DNA of 64,000 nt from Nonomuraea fuscirosea (lineage in GTDB: Bacteria; Actinomycetota; Actinomycetes; Streptosporangiales; Streptosporangiaceae). The stretch lies in assembly GCF_003001935.1 (NCBI RefSeq), contig NZ_PVNG01000023.1, positions 1 through 64,000 on the forward strand, read 5' to 3'. This document shows, piece after piece, positions 42,952-51,752 of this stretch. A model generated the notes under the pieces. That model worked only from the letters and a program-made list of their open reading frames with translations, was not told the origin of the DNA and did not search any database. The position numbers and the translations under genes are program-made. Within the stretch, counting starts at the first letter, position 1, and every line of letters starts with the position of its first letter.

Positions 42952-45132
42952 TCAGGTTTTCTCCAGGTATTCCGCTCGTTCGTCTGCCAGGAGGCGGTCG
43001 ATCTCCGAGCGCAGGCCCGTGTGGCGTTCGAGGTCCGGGTCGTCCGTCAGCAGGGCCGCGGCCTCGTCTCTGGCGGTGGCGATGACGTCCTCGTCCCTGA
43101 GCAGTTGCAGGAGCTTCAGGGACGAGCGCTTGCCCGACTGGGCCGCGCCCAGCACGTCGCCCTCGCGTCGTTGCTCCAGGTCGACCCGGGACAGCTCGAA
43201 ACCGTCGAGTGTGGCCGCCACCGCGTCCAGCCGGGCCCTGGCGGGGGTGCCTTCGGGGAAGTCGGAGACCAGGAGGCAGAGGCCGGGCAGGCCGCCTCGG
43301 CCGACGCGACCCCGAAGCTGGTGGAGCTGGGAGACGCCGAAGCGGTCGGCGTCCATGATGATCATGACGGAGGAGTTGGGGACGTCGACGCCCACCTCGA
43401 TGACCGTCGTGGCCACCAGCACGTCGAGCTCGCCGCGCGTGAACGAGCGCATCACCGCGTCCTTCTCCTCCGGCGGCAGCTTGCCGTGCAGGGTGCCGAC
43501 CCGCAAGTCGTGGAAGGGCCCCTCGGTCAGCAGCTCGGCCACGTCGAGGACGGCGAGCGGCGGCCTGCGCTCGTCGCCGCCGGTCGCCGCCGCGGCCAGG
43601 TCGCCCTCGTCGCCCTCCAGGTCGCCGATGCGCGGGCAGACGATGTAGGCCTGCCGGCCGAGCCCCACCTCCTCCCTGACCCGCTGCCAGGTGCGCTCCA
43701 GGAAGTGGGGCTTCTCGGCGGCCGGGACCACGTGGGTGGTGATCGGGGCGCGACCCGACGGCAGCTGCGACAGCGTCGAGACCTCCAGATCGCCGAAGAC
43801 CGTCATGGCGACCGTGCGCGGGATCGGCGTCGCGGTCATCACCAGGACGTGCGGCCGGCCGCCGCCCGCCTTCTCACGCAGCGCGTCACGCTGCTCGACC
43901 CCGAACCGGTGCTGCTCGTCCACCACGACCAGCCCCAGGTCGGCGAACTGCACGTGCTCCTGCAGCAGCGCGTGGGTGCCCACGACGATGCCGGCCGTGC
44001 CCGAGGCCGCGTCGAGCAGCGCCGAGCGGCGGGCGGCCGCGCCCATGGAGCCGGTCAGCAGCGTGACCGCCGTGCCCCCGAACATCCCTCCCTGCGCGAG
44101 GTCGCCGAGCATGGCGGTGATCGACCGGTGGTGCTGCTGGGCCAGCACCTCGGTGGGCGCCAGCAGCGCGGCCTGGCCGCCGGCGTCGACCACCTGGAGC
44201 ATCGCCCGCAGCGCGACCACCGTCTTGCCCGCGCCGACCTCGCCCTGCAGCAGCCGGTGCATGGGGTGTTCGAGTGCCAGGTCGGCGGCGATCTCCGCGC
44301 CGACCCGTTCCTGCCCCTCGGTCAGCGCGAACGGCAGCCGCGCGTCGAAGTCGGCGAGCAGCCCGTCGGGACGCCCTGGACGCGGCTTCGCGGGCCAGGC
44401 GGTGGCGGCCTGACGCCGCTGGAGCAGCACGGCCTGCAGCACGAACGCCTCGTCGAACTTCAGCCGCTTTCGCGCCCGCCCCACGTCGGCCATGGTCTTC
44501 GGCCGGTGCACGGCCACCAGCGCCTCCGCGAGGTCCTGAAGCCCATGCCGGGCCCGCAGGCCGGCGGGCAGCGGGTCGTCGAGGGGGCCGAGCGTGTCGA
44601 GCACGATGCCGATCGCGCGCCTGATCGCCCACGGCGTCAGGTCCTTGCCCGCCGGGTAGATCGGCACCGGCGCCGACGCGAACTCCTCGGCGCTCGCCTC
44701 GCTCTCCTCGAACAGCTCGAACTCGGGATGGGCGAGCTGCCAGCGCGGGCTCGTACGCGATCCGAACATCCCGACCTTGCCGGCGAACATCCCGCGCCGC
44801 CCCGGCTTGAGCCGCGACTCCGCCACGTGGGAGCCCTTGCCGAAGAACGACAGGTAGATCCTGTTGCGGTTGCCGTCGACGACCTCGACCTCCAGCCAGG
44901 TGCCGCCGCGGTTGCGCATGGGCTTGCGCATCAGCCGGCTCACCTCGCCCACCACGGTGACGTGCTCGTCGACCTCCAGCGCGTCGAGCGAGGTCAGCTC
45001 GCCGCGCTCGGCGTAGCGCCGGGGGTAGTGGCGCAGCAGGTCGCCGACCGTCTCAAGGTCGAGCACGCTGTGCAGCAGCTTGGCGGTCTTCGGGTCGAGC
45101 GCCTTCGTCAGAGGCTCGTCGAAACGGCTCAC
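42952..45132 (-). CDS. recG: ATP-dependent DNA helicase RecG
   Basis: 726 residues. The N-terminal wedge/OB domain (about 60-150) is followed by two helicase lobes: Walker A GEVGAGKTVVALRA, motif II VVVDEQHRFGVEQRD, motif III TATPIPRTVAM, and motifs V-VI ATTVIEVGVDVPN and QLRGRVGRGG. It remodels stalled forks and branched DNA. The ATG at 45132 opens MSRFDEPLTKALDPKTAK. It follows the DAK2-domain gene after a 172-bp spacer filled with copies of that gene's 3' end. Confidence 0.96.
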   Translation of the reverse strand: MSRFDEPLTKALDPKTAKLLHSVLDLETVGDLLRHYPRRYAERGELTSLDALEVDEHVTVVGEVSRLMRKPMRNRGGTWLEVEVVDGNRNRIYLSFFGKGSHVAESRLKPGRRGMFAGKVGMFGSRTSPRWQLAHPEFELFEESEASAEEFASAPVPIYPAGKDLTPWAIRRAIGIVLDTLGPLDDPLPAGLRARHGLQDLAEALVAVHRPKTMADVGRARKRLKFDEAFVLQAVLLQRRQAATAWPAKPRPGRPDGLLADFDARLPFALTEGQERVGAEIAADLALEHPMHRLLQGEVGAGKTVVALRAMLQVVDAGGQAALLAPTEVLAQQHHRSITAMLGDLAQGGMFGGTAVTLLTGSMGAAARRSALLDAASGTAGIVVGTHALLQEHVQFADLGLVVVDEQHRFGVEQRDALREKAGGGRPHVLVMTATPIPRTVAMTVFGDLEVSTLSQLPSGRAPITTHVVPAAEKPHFLERTWQRVREEVGLGRQAYIVCPRIGDLEGDEGDLAAAATGGDERRPPLAVLDVAELLTEGPFHDLRVGTLHGKLPPEEKDAVMRSFTRGELDVLVATTVIEVGVDVPNSSVMIIMDADRFGVSQLHQLRGRVGRGGLPGLCLLVSDFPEGTPARARLDAVAATLDGFELSRVDLEQRREGDVLGAAQSGKRSSLKLLQLLRDEDVIATARDEAAALLTDDPDLERHTGLRSEIDRLLADERAEYLEKT

Positions 45133-45173
45133 GGCAATAAGTTCTACCGCCTGCGGCCGACAGGAACCCCGGC

Positions 45174-45335
45174 GACGCTCACTCCACGCCGATCAGGAGC
45201 AGGTAGTCGCTCCTCGCACGCAGGTCAGGAGCGGGCAGGCCCTCTCTCCACGCCGATCAGCACGAGGGGACGATCTCTCCAGGCGGTAAGGAACGGGCAG
45301 ACGCTCACTCCACGCCGATCAGCACGGGGTAGCCG
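45174..45335. repeat. ~62-bp repeat carrying copies of the DAK2-domain gene 3' end
   Basis: The sequence CTCCACGCCGATCAG (coding for LIGVE on the minus strand) occurs at 45182, 45246 and 45308. The last is the real gene end (stop 45305-45307). Each unit also carries GGAnCGGGCAG before the next copy. The copies lie beyond the gene, in its orientation, toward recG. Confidence 0.8.
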
Positions 45336-46849
45336 CCCTGCTCGCCGTCGTACACGGCCAGATCCACGCCGGGGCGGGTGCGTCCGAGGTGGTCCTCCAC
45401 CAGGCCCGCGAGGCCGTGCGGCGCCCGCTCCCCCGTGACGAGCGTGACCAGCTCGCCTCCGCCCGCGACCATCCGGTCCACCACCGTGACGGCCACGTCC
45501 CCGACCGAGTCGCCGATCACCGCCACGTCGCCGTCGATCAGGCCGAGCACGTCGCCGGGACGGCACACCCCGGCGCTGGTGAACGCCTCCCTGTCCGCCA
45601 CCGTCACATGTCCGTACCTGGTGTGCCCGGCCGCGTCCGTCATCGCCACCACGTCGTCGTCGAAGCGGCGCAGCGGGTCGTGCACGGCCAGCGCCGCCAG
45701 GCCCTGCACGGTCGCCTTCGTGGGCAGCACGCTGACCACCACGCCGTCCTCGCGGGCGATCTCCGCCGCCGCGGCGGCGACCGCGTGTACCCCCTCGTCG
45801 TTCGGCAGCACCGCGACCTCGGCGCCCGCCTGCCTGATCGCGGCCAGCAGGGCGGGCAGCGTGGGCCGGCCGCCGGGCGCGCGGCGCACCACCACCGCGC
45901 CGCACTCCTCGAACAGCGCCGCGATCCCGTCGCCCGCCGCGACCGCCACGACGCCCCTGCCCGCGCCGCCCGTGTGCGTGCGCTCGGCCAGGTACGTGAC
46001 CCTGATCCGGTGCGGCCGGCCCGCGCGGATGCCCGCCTCGACCGCCGGCCCGGCCTCGGCCACGTGGACGTGCACGTTCCACAGCCCCTCGCCACCTACC
46101 ACGACCAGCGAGTCGCCCATGGCGTCGAGCTCATCCCGCAGCCCGGCCACGGCGCGGTCGTCGGCGTCCAGCAGGTACATCACCTCGTAGCCGGCCCCGA
46201 CCTCGGTCATCGGCGACACGCGCAGGGTGGGGGCGGGCACCTCGTAGTGGTCGGCGTGGGAGCCGGTGATCACGGCGGCCAGCGTCTCCAGGACGATCGC
46301 CGCCCCCGCGCCGCCCGCGTCCACGACGCCGCTGCGGGCCAGCACGTCGAGCTGTCCGGGGGTACGGCGCAGCGCGGCCCGCGCCTCCCCCGCCGCCTGC
46401 CGCGCCACCTCAGGCAGGTCGCCGTCGACCCCCTGCACGGCCAGCGCCGCCGACTCCAGCACGCTCAGCACCGTGCCCTCGACCGGCCTGGCGACCGCCT
46501 CCCTGGCCAGCACGGCGGCCCTGAGCAGCCCGGCGCGCAGGTCCTCGCCGTCCTTCAGCACCTCGGCCAGGCCGCGTAACGCCTGGCTGACGATCACGCC
46601 GGAGTTGCCGCGCGCCCCCACCAGGGCGCCGTACGAGAGCGTCTGCCACACGACGGCCGCGTCCACGTCCTCGGGCAGGGACTCGACGGCCTCGGCGGCG
46701 GACAGCAGGGTCAGGTGCAGATTGGTCCCGGTGTCGCCGTCGGCGACCGGGAACACGTTGAGCGCGTCGATCTCCGTTCTGGCCCGGCCGAGCGCGTCGG
46801 CGGCCAGGCGGGCCCAGCGGCGCACCGCGGGCGGGTCGAGGATCTTCAT
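45305..46849 (-). CDS. DAK2/DhaL-domain protein (FakA/YloV-like kinase)
   Basis: 514 residues. The N-terminal DhaL ATP-binding domain has FPVADGDTGTNLHLTLLSA (about 33-51), LVGARGNSGVIVSQALRG (about 83-100) and a later DAGGAGAAIV. A C-terminal FakA-type domain (about 310-514: VAVAAGDGIAALFEECGAVV; LPNDEGVHAVAAAA) follows. In Firmicutes the homologue phosphorylates fatty acids bound to FakB; no fakB (DegV) gene is seen nearby, so the substrate here is inference. ATG 46849 follows AGGA. The gene is divergent from rpmB and upstream of recG, an order conserved in actinobacteria. Confidence 0.9.
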   Translation of the reverse strand: MKILDPPAVRRWARLAADALGRARTEIDALNVFPVADGDTGTNLHLTLLSAAEAVESLPEDVDAAVVWQTLSYGALVGARGNSGVIVSQALRGLAEVLKDGEDLRAGLLRAAVLAREAVARPVEGTVLSVLESAALAVQGVDGDLPEVARQAAGEARAALRRTPGQLDVLARSGVVDAGGAGAAIVLETLAAVITGSHADHYEVPAPTLRVSPMTEVGAGYEVMYLLDADDRAVAGLRDELDAMGDSLVVVGGEGLWNVHVHVAEAGPAVEAGIRAGRPHRIRVTYLAERTHTGGAGRGVVAVAAGDGIAALFEECGAVVVRRAPGGRPTLPALLAAIRQAGAEVAVLPNDEGVHAVAAAAAEIAREDGVVVSVLPTKATVQGLAALAVHDPLRRFDDDVVAMTDAAGHTRYGHVTVADREAFTSAGVCRPGDVLGLIDGDVAVIGDSVGDVAVTVVDRMVAGGGELVTLVTGERAPHGLAGLVEDHLGRTRPGVDLAVYDGEQGGYPVLIGVE

Positions 46850-47047
46850 GTGCGTCCTGCGACCTCCGCCCATGCGCTACCGTTGTGCGAGGAGGATATC
46901 GCCGCCCTGACCCGATCCAGATGCTCTGGTTCGCGCTCATAGTGCGCATCAGATATTCTCGACTGGCTGGCCGGTTGTCCCGGCATGCCCTCCGCCCGGA
47001 AAGCATCAGCGGACAGGGCTACATCGACTGTAATAAGGAGCGATACC

Positions 47048-47233
47048 GTGGCTTCCGTCTGCGATGTCTGCCGCAAGGGGCCGACCTTCGGCAACAACGT
47101 GTCCCACTCTCACCGCCGCACCCGCCGTCGCTGGAACCCCAACATCCAGACGGTCCGCGCGGTCATCGGCGGCACGCCGAAGAAGCTGAACGTGTGCACC
47201 TCGTGCATCAAGGCGGGCAAGGTCACCCGCTAG
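47048..47233 (+). CDS. rpmB: 50S ribosomal protein L28
   Basis: 61 residues. Starts with GTG 47048, after AAGGAG (7-8 nt gap), reading ASVCDVCRKGPTFGNNVSHS, then HRRTRRRWNPNIQTVRAVIG, and ends CTSCIKAGKVTR. The two CxxC pairs mark the zinc-binding (C+) paralogue form. It is divergent from the DAK2 gene and ends in a strong terminator. Confidence 0.97.
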   Translation: MASVCDVCRKGPTFGNNVSHSHRRTRRRWNPNIQTVRAVIGGTPKKLNVCTSCIKAGKVTR

Positions 47234-47245
47234 TTCTCACTTCCA

Positions 47246-47283
47246 CGAAGGCCCGCCTCCCCCTGGGGAGCAGCGGGCCTTCG
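47246..47283 (+). terminator. Rho-independent-like terminator after rpmB
   Basis: Arms CGAAGGCCCGC (47246-47256) and GCGGGCCTTCG (47273-47283), 11 bp perfect, enclosing a small CTCCCCCTGGGGAG hairpin. It starts 13 nt after the stop. Confidence 0.85.
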
Positions 47284-47467
47284 TCGTACCCACCCCCACC
47301 CCCACCCCGCTGCCCGTGACCGGGCGACGGCGGCGGGCTGAGGGACAGGCACGCGGGCTCTCGGCGATGCTTCGAGCGGGAGATGGGCCGGCGCCGACAC
47401 GGGCCGTTGTCGTGCCGCGTGGGCGCCCGTACGGCCGTGTGGGTGACCGTACGGACTTGAGTGCGGG

Positions 47468-48265
47468 TCAGGGGCGCCACTGCCAGGCGTGGTCCACCGG
47501 GCCGATGCCCTCGCCCAGCGGGAAGCCGCGGGCGATCGCGCCCGTCACGTACTCCTTGGCCTTGCCCACCGCGGCCGGCACGTCGTCGCCCAGGGCGAGG
47601 CGGGAGGCGATGGCCGAGGCCAGCGTGCAGCCGGTGCCGTGGGTGTGGCGGTTGTCGAGGCGGTCGGCGGTGAAGCGGTACTCGGCGGTGCCGTCCGTGA
47701 GCAGGTCGACCGGGCGCCCGGGCAGGTGGCCGCCCTTGATCAGCGCCCAGGTGGGCCCCAGCTCCAGCACGGCGTCCGCGGCCCGCCGCAGCCCGTCCTC
47801 GTCCTCCACCTTGACGGAGGTGAGCTGCTCCACCTCCCAGAGGTTGGGCGTCACCACGGTGGCGACGGGCAGCAGCCGGGTGCGCAGCGTCTCGACGGCC
47901 TCGGGCGCGAGCAGCGTGTCGCCGTGCTTGGACACCCCGACGGGATCCACGATCACGGGAGCCGGGTAGGCGGCGAGCGCGCCGGCGACCGTCTCGACCA
48001 GCGCGGGCGAGGCCAGCATGCCGGTCTTCACCGCCTGGGCGCCGATGTCGCCGAGCACGGAGTCGAGCTGCGCGCGTACGGCCTCCGGCGGCAGCTCCCA
48101 GTAGCCCTGGACGCCCAGGGAGTTCTGGGCCGTGACCGCGGCGATGACGCTCATGCCGTGGACGCCCAGGGCCAGCATGGTCTTCAGGTCGGCCTGGATG
48201 CCCGCGCCGCCGCCGGAGTCGGAGCCGGCGACGGTCAGGACACGGGGAGGGATCGAAACCGTCAT
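47468..48265 (-). CDS. thiD: Hydroxymethylpyrimidine/phosphomethylpyrimidine kinase
   Basis: 265 residues of the ribokinase fold. LTVAGSDSGGGAGIQADLKT at the N-terminus, HGMSVIAAVTAQNS, KTGMLAS, PVIVDPVGVSKHGDTLL, and the anion-hole motif HTHGTGCTLASAIA with Cys near the C-terminus are all typical of ThiD. It phosphorylates HMP and HMP-P for thiamine synthesis. ATG 48265 opens MTVSIPPRVLTVAGSD; ATG 48274 is an alternative. The gene lies near thiL, with a repeat-rich membrane-protein gene between them. Confidence 0.95.
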   Translation of the reverse strand: MTVSIPPRVLTVAGSDSGGGAGIQADLKTMLALGVHGMSVIAAVTAQNSLGVQGYWELPPEAVRAQLDSVLGDIGAQAVKTGMLASPALVETVAGALAAYPAPVIVDPVGVSKHGDTLLAPEAVETLRTRLLPVATVVTPNLWEVEQLTSVKVEDEDGLRRAADAVLELGPTWALIKGGHLPGRPVDLLTDGTAEYRFTADRLDNRHTHGTGCTLASAIASRLALGDDVPAAVGKAKEYVTGAIARGFPLGEGIGPVDHAWQWRP

Positions 48266-48282
48266 GTCCCCCATCCAACCAT

Positions 48283-50364
48283 TCAGCTGACGGCGCACTC
48301 CCCTTCGACCATCCCGCAGTTCTGAGCCTTGGAGCCCCTGCCGGTGGCCGTGAACGAGACCTCGACCGTGTCACCGGCGGCCAGGGCGCCCGACACGTCC
48401 AGGATCAGCAGGTCGCCGTCCTGCGACCACTCGGCGCCGTCCACGTCCACGACCCGGCCGTCCACGGGCACGGAGACCGTGGGGCTCTGCAGCGTCCGCG
48501 CGGAGTCGTTGGACACCGTCATCCTGGCCTTGTAGGTGGTCAGGCGCTGCTGGATCGTCTGCTTGACGTTGACGGAGCCGGCGTTCGACGACTGCTCGAA
48601 CGTCCCTGGGTCGCCGTTGTCGGACGATTCCGGCGTGCCGACGCCGGTGCCCGCGTCGGTGTCCTCCAGGGGCGCGGGGTCCTCGGTGGGCGCCTCCGAC
48701 ACGGTCTCATCGACCGGCGGCTCGTCCACCAGCGGGTCATCCGTGGGCTCCGCCGTCTTCTTCACCTTGGACTTGGTGGGCGTCGGCGTGGGGGTCGCGG
48801 TCCTGCGCGGCGCCCTGGCGCTGTAGGTGGCCGTCGGCTTGGGAGTGTCGGCGGGCTCGGTCTCCTCGGCCTCCTCCGTCGGCTCCTCCTCCGGCGCCGG
48901 CTCGGCGTCCTCCTCCTCGGCCGGCTCGGAGACGGCGGGTCCAGGCTGTCCTGTCGTCTGTACGGCGGCGCAGGTCACGCCCTCGCACTTGGCCGGATCG
49001 CCCGAGCTCATGAACTTCACGCCCGCCACGGTGCCGCCGAGTACGACGGCCACGGCGGCGACGGAGAGCAGCGCCACGCGGCCCTTGCCCGCGCCTCCCG
49101 GCGCGGCGGCCAGCATGTCGTCATCGCCGCCACCGCCACCGCGGCCCGACCTGCGCCGGCCACGGCGGCCTCTGGGCTCCTCGTCCGGCACGTCGGAGTC
49201 GCTCGCCCAGCCGGAGCCGAGGAAGCCGGTCTCGGCCTCGGCCCAGGCGGGGGCGTTGTGCACGGCGGTCGGCTCACCGGCCACCTTGATGTCGCCCGGC
49301 TCGGGCGGAGCGGCGAAGCCGGGTCCAGGCGGGCCGTCGAACCTGGCGGTGCGGTTCGCGTCCTCGTCGTAGGAGTCGAAAGGATCGCGGGAGTCGGGGC
49401 CGCCGAACGGCCCCGAGCGCTCGTCACGCCCGTCGAACGGACCCGGCTGGTCGAAGGGGCCGGACTGGCCGGAAGGCCGGTCGAAAGGATCGGACGACCC
49501 GGCAGCGCCCGGCCGGGCGAAGGGGTCGGGCCGGCCGGCCGCGCCCGGCCGGTCGAACGGTCCCGGCTGGCCGAAGACGTCCGGCTGGTCGAAGGGACCA
49601 GGCTGACCGGAGGAACCAGGCTGACCAGAAGGACCCGGCTGCCCGAAGACGTCCGGCTGGTCGAAGGGACCGGGCCGGCCGTTGGGACCAGGCTGGCCGG
49701 AGGGACCCGGCCGGCTGAAGACGTCCGGCTGCTCGAAAGGCCCGGATCCGCCCGGCTGCGGCCCGCCGAAGAAGGCCGTCTGCCCGGGGTCCTGCGCGTC
49801 GCGGCCGGGCATCCCGCCCTGGCCGCCGCCGAAGACCGACGTCTGGTCGGGCCCGTTGAACGGCTCCTGCCGGTCGAACCCGCCGGGTGCACCGGCGTCG
49901 CCGCGCCTGCCGAAAGGCCCGTCGCCGGCCTCGTCGAAGGGGTCTTTGCCCGGCCCCGCCTGGTCGGCGGCGCCGTCGAAGAAGCCGCCTGGACGATCCA
50001 CGGGCGGATTCCAGTCGGAGGGACGGGTGAACGCGCCCGTCGTCTCGAACGGCCCTGAGTCGTCCCCTCTCGGGGACGGCGGCGGCGTGAAGGCGCCCGC
50101 GGGGTCGTTGGCCGGTGGAAGGCCGCCGGCGGAGTCGGAGGGCACCGCGAAGGCTCCGGTGGTCTCGAACGGCTCCGACTGCGGAGCGCGCGGAGCCGGC
50201 CCGTCGGCGCGCCGGGGCATGGGTGCCCACTGGCCCGTCACCTCAGGCTGGTCCGGCAGCGACGGCCAGCCTGGCGCGTCGTCATGCTCGTCAGGACCCC
50301 AGAATGCGCTGCCGTTCCCCCGTTCTTCCCCGTCGTCGGATCCACCTGTGCCGTGGCGGCCCAT
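48283..50364 (-). CDS. Low-complexity single-pass membrane protein with CBM2-like extracellular domain
   Basis: 693 residues. Residues 1-425 are disordered, rich in G/P/D/F, with units like FDQPDVFGQPGPSGQPG (24-residue period). A basic stretch, RGRRGRRRSGRGGGG, and a membrane segment (about 427-448, VALLSVAAVAVVLGGTVAGV) follow. Then comes a Cys-containing linker (CEGVTCAAV), an acidic Pro/Thr-rich wall-spanning region, and a C-terminal beta domain (about 590-693: YKARMTVSNDSARTLQSPTV; VSFTATGRGSKAQNCGMVEG) resembling CBM2 carbohydrate-binding modules. The topology is N-in/C-out. Function unknown; envelope glycan binding is inference. The start at 50364 follows AAAGGG. Confidence 0.75.
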   Translation of the reverse strand: MGRHGTGGSDDGEERGNGSAFWGPDEHDDAPGWPSLPDQPEVTGQWAPMPRRADGPAPRAPQSEPFETTGAFAVPSDSAGGLPPANDPAGAFTPPPSPRGDDSGPFETTGAFTRPSDWNPPVDRPGGFFDGAADQAGPGKDPFDEAGDGPFGRRGDAGAPGGFDRQEPFNGPDQTSVFGGGQGGMPGRDAQDPGQTAFFGGPQPGGSGPFEQPDVFSRPGPSGQPGPNGRPGPFDQPDVFGQPGPSGQPGSSGQPGPFDQPDVFGQPGPFDRPGAAGRPDPFARPGAAGSSDPFDRPSGQSGPFDQPGPFDGRDERSGPFGGPDSRDPFDSYDEDANRTARFDGPPGPGFAAPPEPGDIKVAGEPTAVHNAPAWAEAETGFLGSGWASDSDVPDEEPRGRRGRRRSGRGGGGGDDDMLAAAPGGAGKGRVALLSVAAVAVVLGGTVAGVKFMSSGDPAKCEGVTCAAVQTTGQPGPAVSEPAEEEDAEPAPEEEPTEEAEETEPADTPKPTATYSARAPRRTATPTPTPTKSKVKKTAEPTDDPLVDEPPVDETVSEAPTEDPAPLEDTDAGTGVGTPESSDNGDPGTFEQSSNAGSVNVKQTIQQRLTTYKARMTVSNDSARTLQSPTVSVPVDGRVVDVDGAEWSQDGDLLILDVSGALAAGDTVEVSFTATGRGSKAQNCGMVEGECAVS
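49573..49788 (-). repeat. 72-bp coding tandem repeat inside the membrane-protein gene
   Basis: GAAGACGTCCGGCTGGTCGA recurs at 49573, 49645 and (with changes) 49717, an exact 72-bp period encoding 24 residues. Shorter degenerate units continue to about 49440. The in-frame period means copy number can change without a frameshift. Confidence 0.85.
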
Positions 50365-50489
50365 GGCTGCCCTTTCTGCCGGTTACAGTGGCCGCCAATC
50401 TTCATAACACCTTTGATACGCCGTTGTCACAGCAATCCCGCTAGTCGTACCCCAAAACAGGAAAACTTCACGTAAATCGGGACAACTCA

Positions 50490-51458
50490 TCACCGAAAGT
50501 GATCCCACCCGCGACGGCCGATTTCTCGCCCATACACCATGACGCCCTCACCTTCGACCACGCGGCCCACCACCTGCCACTCGGGCGGCAGTCGTACGTC
50601 AGCGGGAAAGACCGCCGCGAGGGCGTGATCTTCGCCACCCGTGAGCACCCATTCGAGCGGATCGGCCCCCAGTTCCTTGGCCGCCGCCGCCACCGGCTCG
50701 GCCACCGCGAACTCCCGCGGATCGAGCTCGACGCCCACCCCGCCGGCCTCGGCCACGTGCCCGAGGTCCTGCAGCAGCCCGTCGCTCACGTCCAGCATCG
50801 CGCTCGCGCCCAGCTCAGCGGCCAGGGGCCCCATCGCGTACGGAGGACTAGGCCGCCGATGCCCGGCCACCGCCTCCGCGAGCAGCGGCGTCTCCACCGG
50901 CACGCCCGCCTCCAGCAGCGCCCAGCCCGCGGCGGCGTAGCCGAGCCGGCCCGCCACCGCCACCACCTGCCCGGGCCTGGCTCCCGAGCGCAGCACGGGG
51001 GCGCGCCCGGCCAGGTCGCCCATCGCGGTCACCCCGATGACGACCAGGTCGCAGCGGGTCACGTCACCGCCGGCCACGCTCGCGCCGACCGTCGCGCACT
51101 CGTCGGCGAACCCGTCGGTCAGCTCGTCCAGCCAGCTCAGCGGCAGGTCGGCGGGCACGCCCAGGCCGACCACGATGGCCGTCGGCGTCGCGCCCATGGC
51201 GGCCACGTCGGCCAGGTTCTGGGCGGCGGCCTTGCGGCCCACGTCATATCCGCCGGACCAGTCGCGGCGGAAGTGCCTGCCCTCCAGCAACAGGTCCGTG
51301 GAGACCACGACCCGGCCGTCGGGCGCGCCGACGAGAGCGGCGTCGTCACCCGGTCCGAGCATTACCGCCGCACTTTGGGGCAGACGTCCGGTAATACGAT
51401 TTACCACACCGAATTCGCCGAGATCTCCGACTGTGATGACGCACCTCCTGACGCACAC
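50490..51458 (-). CDS. thiL: Thiamine-monophosphate kinase
   Basis: 322 residues. Landmarks of the PurM/ThiL fold: GDLGEFGVVNRI, LGPGDDAALV, VVVSTDLLLEGRHFRRDW, KAAAQNLADVAAMGA, GGDVTRCD, and MLDVSDGLLQDLGHVAE. It makes thiamine diphosphate from the monophosphate. The start is uncertain: GTG 51458 is the only standard in-frame start, but a perfect AGGAGG lies inside the frame and is 6 nt before an ATC codon (51437) at the point where family members usually begin. Divergent from the AsnC-type gene. Confidence 0.93.
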   Translation of the reverse strand: MCVRRCVITVGDLGEFGVVNRITGRLPQSAAVMLGPGDDAALVGAPDGRVVVSTDLLLEGRHFRRDWSGGYDVGRKAAAQNLADVAAMGATPTAIVVGLGVPADLPLSWLDELTDGFADECATVGASVAGGDVTRCDLVVIGVTAMGDLAGRAPVLRSGARPGQVVAVAGRLGYAAAGWALLEAGVPVETPLLAEAVAGHRRPSPPYAMGPLAAELGASAMLDVSDGLLQDLGHVAEAGGVGVELDPREFAVAEPVAAAAKELGADPLEWVLTGGEDHALAAVFPADVRLPPEWQVVGRVVEGEGVMVYGREIGRRGWDHFR

Positions 51459-51505
51459 AGGGTACGGTGGCCCTTCGGCGTGATCGAATCGCCCGGGAGG
51501 ACGTG

Positions 51506-51739
51506 ATGGTGCAGGCCTACATCCTTATCCAGACCGAGGTCGGCAAAGCCGCCGCCGTGGCCCGCGAGATCTCCGGCATTCCGGGGGTCACCCAAGCGGA
51601 GGACGTCACGGGGCCTTACGACGTGATCGTGCGCGCGGAGGCCAACAACGTCGACGAACTGGGCAAGCTCGTGGTCGCCCAGATTCAGGCGGTGGAGGGG
51701 ATCACGCGTACCCTTACGTGTCCGATCGTCCATATCTGA
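51506..51739 (+). CDS. Stand-alone Lrp/AsnC ligand-binding (RAM) domain protein
   Basis: 77 residues. VQAYILIQTEVGKAAAVARE, ISGIPGVTQAEDVTGPYDVI and ELGKLVVAQIQAVEGITRTL make one beta-alpha-beta-beta-alpha-beta RAM domain, without any helix-turn-helix. Such proteins can bind amino acids and oligomerise, possibly modifying full-length Lrp proteins. ATG 51506 follows GGGAGG with a 5-nt gap. It is followed 13 nt later by the DUF3515 lipoprotein gene, so the two form an operon divergent from thiL. Confidence 0.92.
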   Translation: MVQAYILIQTEVGKAAAVAREISGIPGVTQAEDVTGPYDVIVRAEANNVDELGKLVVAQIQAVEGITRTLTCPIVHI

Positions 51740-51752
51740 AGGTAGTCGTCGC

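Noticed and set aside
47284..48300. TPP riboswitch for thiD or thiL
   Set aside because: I looked for CTGAGA and ACCTGA-type THI-box elements upstream of both genes and saw no convincing pair.
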